A stretch of 64,000 nt of DNA from Stenotrophomonas aracearum (lineage in GTDB: Bacteria; Pseudomonadota; Gammaproteobacteria; Xanthomonadales; Xanthomonadaceae), in assembly GCF_031834615.1 (NCBI RefSeq), contig NZ_CP115543.1, forward strand, positions 2,057,001-2,121,000. The letters run 5' to 3'. The translations under genes and the position numbers were made by a program. Positions 20,273-31,285 of the stretch are shown here, one piece after another (the stretch's first letter is position 1; each line of letters opens with the position of its first letter). The notes below the pieces were generated by a model. It was not told where the DNA came from. It worked only from the letters and a program-made list of their open reading frames with translations, and ran no database searches.

Positions 20273-20279
20273 GCATAAA

Positions 20280-20289
20280 GCATATATGC
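20280..20289. promoter_or_regulatory. ArsR-type operator before arsR
   Basis: The palindrome GCATATATGC, with a further ATGCATAT at 20296-20303, lies eight bases before the arsR start and after the MFS stop. Its core matches the site at 19881-19888. Autoregulation is inferred. Confidence 0.55.
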
Positions 20290-20303
20290 ACACGCATGCA
20301 TAT

Positions 20304-21527
20304 TCAAGGGCTCACGCCCTGCGTCTTTGCAGGCAACCAACAGCTTCCAACCAAGGAAACAGTGGCAAGCAGCGCCAATAGGCAGATCAGCCAAACAGGC
20401 TCGGTTCGCTCGAGCGCAATGGCTGCAAGCGGCGGTGCTGCCGCCTGTGCCAGTAGCATGGGACGGGCAAGTTGGCCCATGGTCTTGCCGTAGTCCGCCG
20501 ATCCGATCAACGCCAACGGGAGGGTGCCGCGGGCCACCGTGAGTATCCCGTTGCCGGCACCGTAGATGACGAATGCAATGATCGCTGCCCACGAGTATCC
20601 AGTGAGTAGCAGCAGTAGCGCTGCCAATGTCGCTGCAATTCCCACGCGTGCGGACCAGGTCGGATGCACGCCTCGCCCGAAGTACATCTCCAGCAAACGA
20701 GCGATGACCTGCGCGGGGCCGATCACCATGCCAGCGAGCAGCGCAACCGATGGCGCCAGCCCGATGGCACCGAGCAGCGCAATCAGATGCACCGATAAGG
20801 TCGCCATGATCGCTGCCTGGCAGGTCAGCAACAGGCCAATGAGCACAAGCCAGTGTGCAGGCGGTGCTGCAGCTGAAACGGGTGCTGCAGTGCTGGTGTG
20901 GACGGCAGCGACCGCTGAGGGATGCGGACTTGCGCTAATACGGGGCTGATGCTTCGGAATAGCGAGCAAATGGATGGGCAATGCGACCAGCAGGTTGAAT
21001 GCGGCAGCCACCCACAACGCGCCGCGCCATCCCATGGCCTCGTCAAGGTAGGTCAGCGCTGGCCAGCCGAGCGTGCTTGCAAAGCCGGCCACCAAGGTCA
21101 GGCCGGCAATGGATTGCTTCGCGTTTGCCCCGAGCAGCTGTCCCAGTGTCGTGAACGCAGCGTCATACAGGCCCGCAGACATGGCAACGCCCAGTACCAC
21201 CCAGCCAAGGTAATAGGTAGTTGGGGAGTGTGACGTGGCCAGCGCCGCGAGGCCCATGGCAAACACTACGGAGCTGACCGCCAGTACGGTCCGCCCTCCC
21301 CGCCTGTCGATGGTCCGACCGGCCAGAGGAGCGAGTAGTCCGGCTGTGACCAGCCCAGCGGAGAGGCCTCCGACCAACAGCCCCAGCGACCAGCCAGTGC
21401 TTCTGGACATGGGAAGCGCCAGAATGGCCAACAGGTAATAGCTGCTGGCCCACGCAATGATCTGGCCCACTCCCAGCGCAACGATCAGCCGGGGCAGCTT
21501 TTGCGGCTGCTTGGACGCGCTTTGCAT
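20304..21527 (-). CDS. MFS transporter in the arsenic cluster
   Basis: A 407-residue major facilitator with about 12 hydrophobic segments. The loop 2-3 motif is LAGRTIDRRGGRTVL, and a long central loop is rich in Ala, Ser and His (about residues 195-225). The position beside arsC and arsR suggests export of an arsenical or of an organoarsenic product. No GAPDH gene is next to it, so it is not a standard arsJ pair. The substrate is unknown. It sits 30 bp downstream of arsC on the same strand. Confidence 0.75.
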   Translation of the reverse strand: MQSASKQPQKLPRLIVALGVGQIIAWASSYYLLAILALPMSRSTGWSLGLLVGGLSAGLVTAGLLAPLAGRTIDRRGGRTVLAVSSVVFAMGLAALATSHSPTTYYLGWVVLGVAMSAGLYDAAFTTLGQLLGANAKQSIAGLTLVAGFASTLGWPALTYLDEAMGWRGALWVAAAFNLLVALPIHLLAIPKHQPRISASPHPSAVAAVHTSTAAPVSAAAPPAHWLVLIGLLLTCQAAIMATLSVHLIALLGAIGLAPSVALLAGMVIGPAQVIARLLEMYFGRGVHPTWSARVGIAATLAALLLLLTGYSWAAIIAFVIYGAGNGILTVARGTLPLALIGSADYGKTMGQLARPMLLAQAAAPPLAAIALERTEPVWLICLLALLATVSLVGSCWLPAKTQGVSP

Positions 21528-21557
21528 GCTCTCGAACTCTCCCTGCCGCTTAGCAAC

Positions 21558-21977
21558 TCAGCGGACGCGCTTGCCGTCCTGATCGATCACCACTTCGCCA
21601 TCTTCCTTGGTAAAGGGCTCGTGCACTGCTGGCAGGATGTCCAGAACCACCTCAGAAGGCCGGCACAGGCGCGTGCCCATGGTGGTCTGGACGAAGGGGC
21701 GATTGATGAGAATAGGATTGGCCAGCATGGCATCCAGCAGTGCGTCCTCGCTCAACGCGGGATCGTGCAGCCCCAGTTCCAGATAGGGTGTGCCTTTCTG
21801 GCGGATTGCACCGCGAACATCCAATCCGGCGGCGGCAATCAGCTCGACAAGCCGCGTTCGGCTGGGTGGGTTGACCAGGTACTCAATGACTTCAGGCTCA
21901 ATGCCGGCGTGGCGAATTAAAGCCAAGGTGTTTCGCGAGGTGCCGCACTTGGGGTTGTGATAGATGACAGCGTTCAT
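21558..21977 (-). CDS. arsC: Arsenate reductase, glutaredoxin-dependent ArsC
   Basis: A 139-residue protein of the ArsC/Spx thioredoxin-fold family. The catalytic Cys11 is in [11 protein letters not shown]. The Arg-containing motif and the loop [21 protein letters not shown] match plasmid-type ArsC. It reduces arsenate to arsenite with glutathione and glutaredoxin. The start overlaps the arsH stop (21974-21977), so arsH and arsC are coupled. A second, unrelated arsenate reductase is at 23098. Confidence 0.93.
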   Translation of the reverse strand: MNAVIYHNPKCGTSRNTLALIRHAGIEPEVIEYLVNPPSRTRLVELIAAAGLDVRGAIRQKGTPYLELGLHDPALSEDALLDAMLANPILINRPFVQTTMGTRLCRPSEVVLDILPAVHEPFTKEDGEVVIDQDGKRVR

Positions 21978-22714
21978 GCGTTCTCCTTTTCATTCAATGC
22001 GGTCTCGACGACACCGGCCGCGGCAGTCAGCGCGGCCGCTTCGACAGCCCCCTTTCGTTCGCTGTAGCGATCAACCAGGTAGTCACTGCGTCCACGCACC
22101 AGGAGGGTGAACTTGACCAGCTCTTCCATCACATCCACGACGCGATCGTAGTAGGCGGAAGGCTTCATGCGCCCCTCGTCATCGAACTCCTGCCAGGCCT
22201 TGGCCACCGAGGACTGGTTCGGAATCGTGACCATCCGCATCCAGCGGCCGAGAACGCGCAACGCGTTGACCACGTTGAAGGACTGGGAGCCACCGCAGAC
22301 CTGCATCACTGCCAGCGTGCGACCTTGGGTCGGGCGTACGCTGCCCTCTTCCAGCGGTAGCCAGTCAATCTGGTTCTTGAACACGGCAGTCAGCGTCCCG
22401 TGCCGCTCCGGGCTGACCCACACGTGCCCCTCGGACCACAACGAGGCTTGGCGCAGCTCCTGCACCTTGGGGTGGGAGGCGGGCACCGAATCGAGCATCG
22501 GCAGCTCATGCGGATCAAACACTCGGGTCTCTGCGCCCAGATGTTCCAGCAACCGCTGCGCCTCCAAAGCCAGCTTGCGGCTGAACGACTGCGGGCGCAG
22601 GGAACCGTACAAGATCAGGATGCGGGGCCGGTGCGGCGCGGCATTGGGCTCGCTCAGCTTTTCGGCCACCGGAGGGTTCAAGGCGCCCGGGACGACATTG
22701 GGAAGGTGTTGCAT
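21974..22714 (-). CDS. arsH: ArsH NADPH-dependent FMN reductase
   Basis: A 246-residue flavodoxin-like protein. The FMN phosphate motif is [15 protein letters not shown] (about 35-49), and [18 protein letters not shown] is the conserved ArsH segment. ArsH enzymes oxidise trivalent organoarsenicals and confer resistance to them. It is the first gene of the leftward arsH-arsC-MFS-arsR-flavoprotein string and is divergent from arsR2 at 22756. Confidence 0.94.
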   Translation of the reverse strand: MQHLPNVVPGALNPPVAEKLSEPNAAPHRPRILILYGSLRPQSFSRKLALEAQRLLEHLGAETRVFDPHELPMLDSVPASHPKVQELRQASLWSEGHVWVSPERHGTLTAVFKNQIDWLPLEEGSVRPTQGRTLAVMQVCGGSQSFNVVNALRVLGRWMRMVTIPNQSSVAKAWQEFDDEGRMKPSAYYDRVVDVMEELVKFTLLVRGRSDYLVDRYSERKGAVEAAALTAAAGVVETALNEKENA

Positions 22715-22730
22715 GGGGGGTTGTCCTGCC

Positions 22731-22755
22731 TATTCGATTCGACTATTCTAGAATC
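22731..22755. promoter_or_regulatory. Divergent arsH/arsR2 operator
   Basis: GATTC (22736-22740) and GAATC (22751-22755) are inverted around 10 bases, next to ATTC/GAAT repeats. The dyad touches the arsR2 start codon and lies 17 bp from arsH, so one bound ArsR would block both directions. No Shine-Dalgarno precedes the ATG, so the arsR2 mRNA may be nearly leaderless. Confidence 0.55.
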
Positions 22756-23070
22756 ATGGAACATAAAAACGCAACTCACGCCCTGGCCGCCCTGGGTCAC
22801 GCCACCCGGCTTTCCATCTTCCGCCTGCTGGTCCAAGCCGGAAGTGGCGGCAAGCTGGCCGGCGATATCGCCCAGTCCCTCTCCCTTCCCGGTGCCACCC
22901 TCTCCTTCCATCTGAAGGAGTTGCTGGCCGCTGGCCTGATCACCGCCGAGCAGCGCGGTCGCACCATCTGCTACCGCGCCGAGTTCGAGGCGATGAGCTC
23001 GCTGGTTGCCTACCTGACCGAAAACTGCTGCGCCGACGAACAGGCCTGCGAACGTCCTGCTGGCTGCTGA
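22756..23070 (+). CDS. arsR: ArsR-family repressor with C-terminal cysteine cluster
   Basis: A 104-residue winged-helix repressor (ATRLSIFRLLVQAG, LSLPGATLSFHLKELLAAG). Its arsenite site appears to be C-terminal: ENCCADEQAC gives a vicinal pair and a third Cys, as in the Acidithiobacillus-type ArsR where three C-terminal cysteines bind As(III). It heads the rightward operon arsR-arsC-acr3-trxB-arsO. arsC follows after 27 bp. Confidence 0.92.
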   Translation: MEHKNATHALAALGHATRLSIFRLLVQAGSGGKLAGDIAQSLSLPGATLSFHLKELLAAGLITAEQRGRTICYRAEFEAMSSLVAYLTENCCADEQACERPAGC

Positions 23071-23097
23071 CCTCCCCCCCTCCTAGAGATCGCTCAA

Positions 23098-23589
23098 ATG
23101 ACCCGTCGTGTTCTGTTCTTGTGTACTGGCAACTCCGCCCGCAGCGTGCTTGCCGAATCGACCCTTAAAAAATGGGGCGAAGGCCGCTATCTCTCCTTCA
23201 GTGCGGGCAGCCAGCCGGCCGGTCGCGTCAATCCCTTTGCCATTGCCCAGCTGGAGCGCGAAGGCTTCCCGGTCGAGGGCATGCGCAGCAAGTCCTGGGA
23301 CGAATTTGCCGAAGCCGATGCCGCTGCCATGGATCTGATCGTCACCGTGTGTGACAGCGCGGCCGCCGAGGCGTGCCCGGTGGTGTTTGGTGACTTCGTT
23401 CGCGTGCATTGGGGCCTGTTCGACCCGGCCGGCGTGGAAGGTTCGGATGCGCAGAAGGCAGAAGCCTTTGACCGTGCCCATCAGACCATCAAGCGACGCC
23501 TGCAGGCCTTCCTGGAGATTCCTGACAGCGCCTGGGACGACCGCGCAGCGCTGAAGGCTCGCCTCGACCCGATCGCGCAGATCGACTAA
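23098..23589 (+). CDS. arsC: Arsenate reductase, low-molecular-weight phosphatase type
   Basis: A 163-residue protein of the LMW protein-tyrosine-phosphatase fold. The P-loop is CTGNSARS with nucleophile Cys9. The resolving cysteines are in [13 protein letters not shown] (about 82 and 90). This class reduces arsenate using thioredoxin or mycothiol-like partners, which fits the trxB gene two positions downstream. It has a 20-bp gap to acr3. Confidence 0.93.
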   Translation: MTRRVLFLCTGNSARSVLAESTLKKWGEGRYLSFSAGSQPAGRVNPFAIAQLEREGFPVEGMRSKSWDEFAEADAAAMDLIVTVCDSAAAEACPVVFGDFVRVHWGLFDPAGVEGSDAQKAEAFDRAHQTIKRRLQAFLEIPDSAWDDRAALKARLDPIAQID

Positions 23590-23609
23590 CCGCTTTTCCG
23601 AGACCTGCC

Positions 23610-24668
23610 ATGACTACTGATTCCCCCCGCCTGTCCTTCCTGGACCGGTACCTTACGCTCTGGATTTTCTTGGCGATGGCCCTTGGCGTCGGCTTGGGCG
23701 CGATGTTCGAAGGCGTCCCCAGCGCGCTTCACAGCCTGTCGATTGGATCGACCAACATCCCGATCGCCATTGGCCTGATCCTGATGATGTATCCGCCGCT
23801 GGCCAAGGTGAAGTACGAAGAGCTGCCCAAGGTGTTTGCCGACAAGCGCGTGCTGATGCTCTCGCTGGTGCAGAACTGGATCATCGGTCCGTTCCTGATG
23901 TTCGGCCTGGCGGTGCTGTTCCTGCGCGACTACCCTGAGTACATGACTGGCCTGATCCTGATTGGCCTGGCACGCTGTATCGCTATGGTGCTGGTCTGGA
24001 ATCAGCTCGCCCGCGGTGATGGGCAGTATGTGGCCGGGCTGGTGGCCTTCAACTCGATCTTCCAGATCGCGTTGTTCAGTGTGTACGCGTGGTTCTTCCT
24101 GTCGTGGCTGCCGCCGGTGTTCGGCCTGCAGGGCAGCGTGATCGACGTCAGCTTCTGGACCATTGCCGAGGCGGTGCTGATTTATCTGGGCATCCCCTTC
24201 CTCGCAGGGTTCCTCACCAGCCGCTGGCTCAAGGCGCGCAAAGGCGTGCGTTGGTATGAAGAGAAGTTCCTGCCAGCGATCAGTCCGATCACGCTGGCGG
24301 CGTTGCTGTTCACGATCGTTGCCATGTTCAGCCTGAAGGGGGGCGATGTGCTGCGCATCCCGATGGATGCAGTGCGCATCGCGATCCCGCTGACGCTCTA
24401 TTTCATCATTCAGTTCGTGCTGAGCTTCTTCATGGGCAAGTTCATTGCGAAGGACTACCCGCGCACGACCGCGATCGCCTTCACTGCTGCTGGCAACAAC
24501 TTCGAGCTGGCCATCGCCGTCGCCATCGCCGCCTTTGGTCTGGCTTCGCCGGTCGCCTTCGCTGCGGTCATCGGACCGCTGGTGGAGGTGCCGGTGCTGA
24601 TCCTGTTGGTCCATGTCGCCCTGCGGCTGGGCAAGCGCTACTTTCCTGCCGACGCACGGAGTCATTGA
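23610..24668 (+). CDS. acr3: Acr3 arsenite efflux permease
   Basis: A 352-residue membrane protein with ten hydrophobic segments, of the BART superfamily. The conserved cysteine of helix 4 is in [19 protein letters not shown], and [17 protein letters not shown] carries the conserved Asn-Asn-Phe-Glu motif. It exports As(OH)3 driven by the proton gradient. There is no ArsA or ArsB here, so Acr3 is the main arsenite pump of the cluster. trxB starts three bases after its stop. Confidence 0.95.
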   Translation: MTTDSPRLSFLDRYLTLWIFLAMALGVGLGAMFEGVPSALHSLSIGSTNIPIAIGLILMMYPPLAKVKYEELPKVFADKRVLMLSLVQNWIIGPFLMFGLAVLFLRDYPEYMTGLILIGLARCIAMVLVWNQLARGDGQYVAGLVAFNSIFQIALFSVYAWFFLSWLPPVFGLQGSVIDVSFWTIAEAVLIYLGIPFLAGFLTSRWLKARKGVRWYEEKFLPAISPITLAALLFTIVAMFSLKGGDVLRIPMDAVRIAIPLTLYFIIQFVLSFFMGKFIAKDYPRTTAIAFTAAGNNFELAIAVAIAAFGLASPVAFAAVIGPLVEVPVLILLVHVALRLGKRYFPADARSH

Positions 24669-25658
<990 letters not shown>

Positions 25659-25682
25659 GTGAGGCGGCGCGAGGGAGCACAG

Positions 25683-26756
25683 ATGGACAGCGTCGATGTG
25701 GTGGTAATCGGAGGTGGCCAATCGGGTCTTTCTGCCGGCTATTTCCTGCGCCGCAGCGGGCTGTCCTATGTAATTCTCGATGCGGAAGCGTCGCCCGGCG
25801 GCGCATGGCAGCATGCCTGGCACTCGCTGCATCTGTTTTCCCCGGCGGGCTGGAGCTCCATTCCCGGATGGCCCATGCCCGCCAGCCAAGGCCCCTACCC
25901 TGCGCGTGCCGAAGTGCTCGCTTATCTGGCGCAGTACGAACAAAAATATGCGCTGCCCGTTCTTCGCCCTATCCGCGTGCAACGAGTCAGCCACTTTGGC
26001 GAGCGTCTGCGGGTGGTGGCCAGGGACGGTCGGCAATGGTTGGCGCGGGCGGTGATCAGCGCCACCGGAACATGGGGGGAAGCCTACACGCCTGAGTACC
26101 AAGGGTTGGAGTCATTTGCGGGGATCCAGCTGCACTCCGCTCACTACAGCACCCCTGCGCCGTTCGCCGGAATGCGGGTGGCCATCATCGGTGGTGGCAA
26201 TTCCGGTGCGCAGATTCTGGCCGAAGTATCGACGGTGGCGGAAACCACCTGGATCACACAGCACGAACCGGCGTTCCTGGCCGATGACGTCGACGGCCGC
26301 GTGCTGTTCGAACGCGCGACTGAGCGATGGAAGGCGCAGCAGGAAGGCCGGGAGCCTGACCTGCCACCAGGCGGTTTCGGCGACATCGTCATGGTGCCGC
26401 CGGTGCTCGACGCGCGGGCGCGCGGGGTGCTCGCCGCAGTCCCACCGCCGGCCCGCTTCTCCCCCACCGGCATGCAATGGGCCGACGGCACCGAGCGGGC
26501 GTTCGATGCAGTGATCTGGTGCACCGGCTTCCGCCCGGCGTTGTCGCACCTGAAGGGCCTGGACCTTGTAACCCCGCAGGGCCAGGTGGAGGTCGACGGC
26601 AGCGGCCTGCGCGCGTTGGCGGTGCCCTCGGTTTGGTTGTTGGGATACGGGGATTGGAACGGCATGGCCTCTGCCACGCTGATTGGGGTCACGCGTTACG
26701 CCCGCGAGGCGGTGAGGCAGGTCACTGCCTATTGCGCAGACCACCAGGACAGGTAG
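25683..26756 (+). CDS. arsO: ArsO flavin-dependent monooxygenase
   Basis: Start chosen at ATG 25683 behind GAGGGAG; a GTG at 25659 gives a poor arginine-rich leader. About 357 residues. FAD motif [17 protein letters not shown] motif [15 protein letters not shown], and WCTGFRPAL. It resembles the flavoprotein at 18815, so the window holds two members of the family. ArsO genes are common in Acr3 clusters, but their reaction is not settled. Last gene of the operon: a clear terminator starts 43 bp after the stop. Confidence 0.85.
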   Translation: MDSVDVVVIGGGQSGLSAGYFLRRSGLSYVILDAEASPGGAWQHAWHSLHLFSPAGWSSIPGWPMPASQGPYPARAEVLAYLAQYEQKYALPVLRPIRVQRVSHFGERLRVVARDGRQWLARAVISATGTWGEAYTPEYQGLESFAGIQLHSAHYSTPAPFAGMRVAIIGGGNSGAQILAEVSTVAETTWITQHEPAFLADDVDGRVLFERATERWKAQQEGREPDLPPGGFGDIVMVPPVLDARARGVLAAVPPPARFSPTGMQWADGTERAFDAVIWCTGFRPALSHLKGLDLVTPQGQVEVDGSGLRALAVPSVWLLGYGDWNGMASATLIGVTRYAREAVRQVTAYCADHQDR

Positions 26757-26798
26757 CTGACCCCTGTTGCCAGCCGTGCCAGCTTGCTCCCCTCAACG

Positions 26799-26820
26799 TC
26801 CCGCTCCCGCGGGATTTTTT
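26799..26820 (+). terminator. Intrinsic terminator of the ars operon
   Basis: TCCCGC-TCCC-GCGGGA forms a 6-bp G+C-rich stem with a 4-base loop, followed by six T residues (815-820). It ends the arsR-arsC-acr3-trxB-arsO transcript. Confidence 0.88.
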
Positions 26821-26892
26821 GTGAGCGACGTTGATCGGTAACTGAATAGGTGTGTGTCATCACGGTGTCACATAGAGGGCCCACCATTTCGT

Positions 26893-26914
26893 CATGTCGA
26901 TATATCTCGACATG
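26893..26914. promoter_or_regulatory. 22-bp perfect operator before arsR3
   Basis: CATGTCGA-TATATC-TCGACATG is a perfect palindrome with 8-bp arms, and CATGTCGACA continues to 26920. It lies 29 bp before the start of the third ArsR-type gene. Its sequence differs from the other two ArsR sites, so each repressor seems to have its own target. Confidence 0.75.
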
Positions 26915-26943
26915 TCGACATCTTGTGCAATCGGAGCACCGTG

Positions 26944-27378
26944 ATGGCCCAGCCCCAACGCGTCTTGGATTTTGATTACTTCGAACGGCGCTCACTCAGC
27001 GCATCGATGTCGATCGACCATGCGCTGGATGCACTGTCGGCACTGAGCAACGGCGCACGTCTTGTGATCTTCCGCACGCTGGTGAACCACGAGCCGGAAG
27101 GACTGACCGCCGGTGTCCTGACCGACATGATGGGAATGCGGCACAACACCTTGTCCAACCATCTGGCCGTGCTGAGCCGAGGCGGATTGATCTGCGGCAC
27201 CCGCGAAGGCCGCTTCGTGCGCTATCGCGCCTGCCTGGACGGCATGCATGGTTTGCTGGCCTTCCTGCTGGACGATTGCTGCGGCGGTCGTTCCGAGCTC
27301 TGTCTGCAGCCTCATCCCACCGATCCCGCCTGCGATTGCGTGGCGGAGGTCCCTGCCCCACCGCGGCCGCTCAAATAG
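26944..27378 (+). CDS. ArsR-type repressor preceding the pst operon
   Basis: Start at ATG 26944 behind GGAGCACC; an in-frame start at 26854 lies upstream of the palindromic operator and is rejected. About 144 residues with a winged-helix core (NGARLVIFRTLVNH, MMGMRHNTLSNHLAVLSRGG) and a Cys-rich tail (DDCCGGRSELC, then ACDC). The tail suggests metalloid sensing. It is followed by pstS after 76 bp, so arsenite may control a phosphate transporter. Phosphate uptake genes under ArsR control are known in arsenic islands. Confidence 0.82.
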   Translation: MAQPQRVLDFDYFERRSLSASMSIDHALDALSALSNGARLVIFRTLVNHEPEGLTAGVLTDMMGMRHNTLSNHLAVLSRGGLICGTREGRFVRYRACLDGMHGLLAFLLDDCCGGRSELCLQPHPTDPACDCVAEVPAPPRPLK

Positions 27379-27454
27379 TCGTGTACCGCCCGGCTGGGGA
27401 GTCGGGGGGTACCTAACCATCGCACCCATGCTCATCTGAACCTCGGAGACTTAC

Positions 27455-28507
27455 ATGTACCTGCGCCTCACTTTGCTTGCCGCCGCAACGCTCAGCATCC
27501 TCGCCTGCTCGCCGTCTGGAACACCTGCTACCACTGGCCAGGACAGTGCCGGGGCACCTGCAAAAGCCGGCGAGATCACCGGCATGGTGAGCACGGACGG
27601 CTCGTCGACCGTGTTTCCCGTCACCGAAGCGATGGCTGAAGAGTTCCAGAAAGAAAATGCCGGCATCAAAGTAACGGTCGGCATGTCAGGAACCGGTGGC
27701 GGCTTCAAGAAGTTCTGCCGCGGCGAAACCGACATCTCCAATGCGTCGCGCCCGATCAAGGGTGAGGAGAAGGAAGCCTGCAAGGCCGCTGGCGTAGAGT
27801 ACATCGAGCTTCCAGTCGCGATGGACGCTCTGACAGTTGTGGTCAACCCACAGAACACCTGGGCCAATGACCTCACCGTCGACGAACTGAAGGCCATGTG
27901 GGTCCCTGAAGCACAGGGCAAGATCACCAACTGGAACCAGATTCGTCCGAGCTTCCCGGACAAGCCGCTGGTCCTCTACGGTGCGGGCACCGATTCGGGC
28001 ACCTACGACTATTTCACCGCTGCAATCGTTGGCAAGGAGCACTCCAGTCGCGGCGACTACACGGCCTCGGAGGACGACAACGTGCTGGTGCAGGGAGTCT
28101 CGGGTGATGCCAATGCACTGGGGTTCTTCGGTTTGGCCTATTACGAAGAGAACGCCGACAAGCTCAAGGCAGTAGGCATCAAGACCAACGCCGCCGCCCA
28201 GGCGGTCGCGCCCAGCGTCGAAACCGCGCGCTCCGGCCAGTATCAGCCTCTGTCGCGCCCGATCTTCATCTACGTAAGCAGGAAGGCCGCCGAAACCAAG
28301 CCCGAGGTCGCGCGCTTTGTCGAGTTCTATCTGGACTCCAAGCACTCCGAAGGATTGGTGCAGGAGGTGGGCTATGTACCGCTGCCGGAGAACGCATTGG
28401 CCGCAATGCGCGAGCGCTTTGCAAAGCGGGAGATTGGCACCGGCTTCACTGGCTCGAAGATTGGCGTTTCCATCGACGAGCTGCTGAAAGAGAAGCTGGT
28501 TTACTGA
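27455..28507 (+). CDS. pstS: Phosphate-binding lipoprotein PstS
   Basis: A 350-residue periplasmic phosphate-binding protein with a lipobox (LSILAC, Cys18). The mature protein begins with a Ser/Thr/Pro/Ala linker. The phosphate-binding signatures are [25 protein letters not shown] and [12 protein letters not shown]. It belongs to the longer PstS class that discriminates phosphate from arsenate in some bacteria. Heads pstSCAB-phoU. Confidence 0.93.
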   Translation: MYLRLTLLAAATLSILACSPSGTPATTGQDSAGAPAKAGEITGMVSTDGSSTVFPVTEAMAEEFQKENAGIKVTVGMSGTGGGFKKFCRGETDISNASRPIKGEEKEACKAAGVEYIELPVAMDALTVVVNPQNTWANDLTVDELKAMWVPEAQGKITNWNQIRPSFPDKPLVLYGAGTDSGTYDYFTAAIVGKEHSSRGDYTASEDDNVLVQGVSGDANALGFFGLAYYEENADKLKAVGIKTNAAAQAVAPSVETARSGQYQPLSRPIFIYVSRKAAETKPEVARFVEFYLDSKHSEGLVQEVGYVPLPENALAAMRERFAKREIGTGFTGSKIGVSIDELLKEKLVY

Positions 28508-28557
28508 CAATCATGGTCGGCGCGCACAGCGATGTGCGCGCTGGCTGAGGCCGTCTG

Positions 28558-29502
28558 ATGAAAAGTAGTGGTTCCTTCCTCGATGTGGGTCCTGTCCCGC
28601 TTCAGCCAAGCGACGCATTTCTGCGCCGCCGCCATGCCATCGACACAGGCATTCGCCTGGTACTGTTCGTCGCAGCGGCGCTATCAGTTCTGGTCACCTT
28701 CGGCATCCTCTACGTCCTTCTCAGTGAGAGCTTGAAGTTCTTCACTCAGGTGTCCATCGTGGACTTCCTGACCGATACGCATTGGACGCCCGTCTTCGAA
28801 GAGAAGCACTTCGGGATCATGACACTACTGTCGGGTACGCTGATGACCACGGCCATTGCCTTGGTTGTTGCCGTGCCTGCCGGCACGATTCTCGCGTTGT
28901 ATCTCAGCGAGTTCGCCAAGCCCAGGCTCCGTGAAGCGGTAAAGCCGTTCCTTGAGCTCATTGCAGGCGTACCAACGGTCGCTTTCGGGTACTTCGCTCT
29001 GTTGTTCTTGACGCCCATCTTTCAATCCTTCATCCCGGGTCTGGCGCGCTTCAACCTGCTCGTGTCTGGGGTGGTCATCGGCATCATGATCTTGCCCTAC
29101 ATCGTATCCATGAGCGAAGATGCCATGCGCGCCGTGCCTGATTCGCTGCGTGAGGGGGCATACGCACTGGGATTCACCCGCCTGCAGACCGGACTGAAGG
29201 TGGTGACGCCAGCTGCGCTCTCGGGCGTCACCGCCGCTTACTTGCTCGGAATGTCGCGGGCGGTCGGCGAGACTATGGTAGTGGCTATCGCTGCCGGCCA
29301 GCAGGCCAGGATCGCGACCAATCCGCTCGAGGGTGCAGCAACTATCACCTCATACATCGTGCAGTTGAGCATGGGCGATCTTCCACATGAGTCGATTGCC
29401 TATCAGACCATCTTCGCCGCCGGATTGACGCTTTTCGCACTTACGTTCAGTTTCAACCTCTTCGCCTTCTGGCTCCGCAAGCGCTACCGGGAGGCCTACT
29501 GA
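28558..29502 (+). CDS. pstC: Phosphate ABC permease PstC
   Basis: A 314-residue inner-membrane permease with six main helices. The N-terminal RRRHAIDTGIRLVLFVAAALSV is typical of PstC, and the cytoplasmic EAA-like loop reads EGAYALGFTRLQTGLKVVTPAALSG. It forms the channel with PstA. The stop overlaps the pstA start (29502). Confidence 0.93.
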   Translation: MKSSGSFLDVGPVPLQPSDAFLRRRHAIDTGIRLVLFVAAALSVLVTFGILYVLLSESLKFFTQVSIVDFLTDTHWTPVFEEKHFGIMTLLSGTLMTTAIALVVAVPAGTILALYLSEFAKPRLREAVKPFLELIAGVPTVAFGYFALLFLTPIFQSFIPGLARFNLLVSGVVIGIMILPYIVSMSEDAMRAVPDSLREGAYALGFTRLQTGLKVVTPAALSGVTAAYLLGMSRAVGETMVVAIAAGQQARIATNPLEGAATITSYIVQLSMGDLPHESIAYQTIFAAGLTLFALTFSFNLFAFWLRKRYREAY

Positions 29503-30431
29503 TGCGCGACCACATCGAGCCCATGGGCCTTGACGATGCTGCAATTACACGGCGCGCAAGAGTTTCAGACTTGTGCTTCACCGTGCTCGGGCTGCTGGTA
29601 CTGTTCCTGACCCTGACCATTCTGATGGCGCTTGTAGCCGACTTCGTAGTCGACGGCGCGGCCAGACTCACTCCAGACTTTTTCACCAACTTCCCCTCTC
29701 GCCGACCTGAGTCTGCCGGTATTCTCTCGGCGTGGATCGGTACTTGCCTTGTCATGCTGGTGACCGGGGTCCTTGCCGTGCCGGTGGGGGTCGCCGCAGG
29801 CGTCTATCTTGAGGAATACGCCCCGAAGCACTGGGTCACCGACTTTATTGAGGTCAATGTCACCAACCTTGCTGGCGTTCCTTCGATCATCTTCGGACTG
29901 CTGGCACTGGGGCTCTTCGTCCAGATGTTCGGGCTCGGCCAAACGATCCTGGTCGCGGGCATGACGCTTGCTCTGCTGATCCTGCCCATCATCATTGTCG
30001 CGACCCGCGAGTCACTGCGTGCCATTCCTCAAGACATCCGCGAGGCTGCTTTCGGGCTGGGGGCAGATCAGTGGCAGACCGTCAGCATCTTTCTGCTTCC
30101 GGCCGCGCGTCCGGGAATCCTGACTGGCGCCATCGTGGGCATGTCGCGGGCCATTGGCGAAACCGCGCCGATCATCACCATCGGCGCACTGACCTTCATT
30201 GCCTTCCTGCCGCCGTCACCAATCCAGGCATCTGCTCCCTTCATCAGTTTTGAATGGCTCAGCTCCCCCTTCACCGTGATGCCCATCCAGATGTTCAACT
30301 GGGTGTCGCGACCGCAGGCTGGCTTTCACGTGAATGCAGCCGCCGCCGGGCTGGTGCTGCTGGGCATGACCCTGCTGATGAACGGCTTTGCAATCTGGCT
30401 GCGTTACCGCCTTCGCCGCCGCTTGCGGTGA
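29502..30431 (+). CDS. pstA: Phosphate ABC permease PstA
   Basis: A 309-residue permease with an EAA loop ([25 protein letters not shown]). It pairs with PstC. It starts at the last base of the pstC stop codon, so the two are coupled. pstB starts 14 bp after its stop. Confidence 0.93.
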   Translation: MRDHIEPMGLDDAAITRRARVSDLCFTVLGLLVLFLTLTILMALVADFVVDGAARLTPDFFTNFPSRRPESAGILSAWIGTCLVMLVTGVLAVPVGVAAGVYLEEYAPKHWVTDFIEVNVTNLAGVPSIIFGLLALGLFVQMFGLGQTILVAGMTLALLILPIIIVATRESLRAIPQDIREAAFGLGADQWQTVSIFLLPAARPGILTGAIVGMSRAIGETAPIITIGALTFIAFLPPSPIQASAPFISFEWLSSPFTVMPIQMFNWVSRPQAGFHVNAAAAGLVLLGMTLLMNGFAIWLRYRLRRRLR

Positions 30432-30445
30432 TCCACGGAGACAAC

Positions 30446-31273
30446 ATGAATCACTCGACCATCTCAATTCCGGTTCCCGTGGCCGAACGCACCTCAACCC
30501 CCGCCCACGATGCGACGGTGCGTGCTGAGGTCCGTGGGCTTGACTTCCATTATGACAAGTTCCACGCGCTGAAGGACATCAACCTGTCGATCGGCAGCAA
30601 CCAGGTCACTGCGCTGATCGGCCCCTCGGGCTGCGGCAAAAGTACGCTACTGCGCTGCTTCAACCGGATGCATGACCTGTATCCGAATAACCGGTACTCC
30701 GGCGCGATTACCCTCATGCCGGAGAACCTGAATATCGTAGGGCCGGATGTGGACCCGATGCGCGTGAGGCTGCGCATTGGCATGGTTTTTCAGAAGCCAA
30801 ATCCGTTCCCGAAATCGATCTTTGACAACGTGGCCTCAGGGATCATGATTCGCGGTGTGCGCAACAAATCAGTTGTCACTGAGCATGTCGAACGCGCATT
30901 GCGCGGAGCGGCCCTCTGGGATGAGGTGAAGGACAGGCTTGGTAAGTCAGCATTCGAGTTGTCCGGCGGTCAGCAGCAGCGTCTGTGCATAGCCAGGGCG
31001 CTGGCGCCCAACCCCGAGATAATTCTCTTTGATGAACCCACATCTGCACTCGATCCCATTGCAACTGCGCGGATTGAAGAGCTGATCGACGAGTTGCGTG
31101 CGCAGTACACCATCGTCATTGTTACCCACAACATGCAGCAGGCTGCGCGGATCTCGGACAGGACGGCATTCATGCACATGGGACAGCTCATTGAGAGTGG
31201 CCCTACGGCGGAGTTTTTTACCAATCCGAAAGAGCAGAAGACCCACGAGTACATCACCGGCCGTTTCGGCTGA
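30446..31273 (+). CDS. pstB: Phosphate ABC transporter ATPase PstB
   Basis: Start at ATG 30446 (CACGGAG upstream); the open frame further up overlaps pstA and is not used. 275 residues with Walker [11 protein letters not shown]-loop VFQKPNPFP, signature LSGGQQQR, Walker [13 protein letters not shown] and switch His in VTHNM. It powers PstCA. phoU follows after 12 bp. Confidence 0.94.
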   Translation: MNHSTISIPVPVAERTSTPAHDATVRAEVRGLDFHYDKFHALKDINLSIGSNQVTALIGPSGCGKSTLLRCFNRMHDLYPNNRYSGAITLMPENLNIVGPDVDPMRVRLRIGMVFQKPNPFPKSIFDNVASGIMIRGVRNKSVVTEHVERALRGAALWDEVKDRLGKSAFELSGGQQQRLCIARALAPNPEIILFDEPTSALDPIATARIEELIDELRAQYTIVIVTHNMQQAARISDRTAFMHMGQLIESGPTAEFFTNPKEQKTHEYITGRFG

Positions 31274-31285
31274 GGAGCAAAGGTC

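Noticed and set aside
30254..30445. Upstream extension of pstB (ORF start 30254)
   Set aside because: It overlaps the conserved end of pstA. ATG 30446 has a good Shine-Dalgarno and fits the PstB length.
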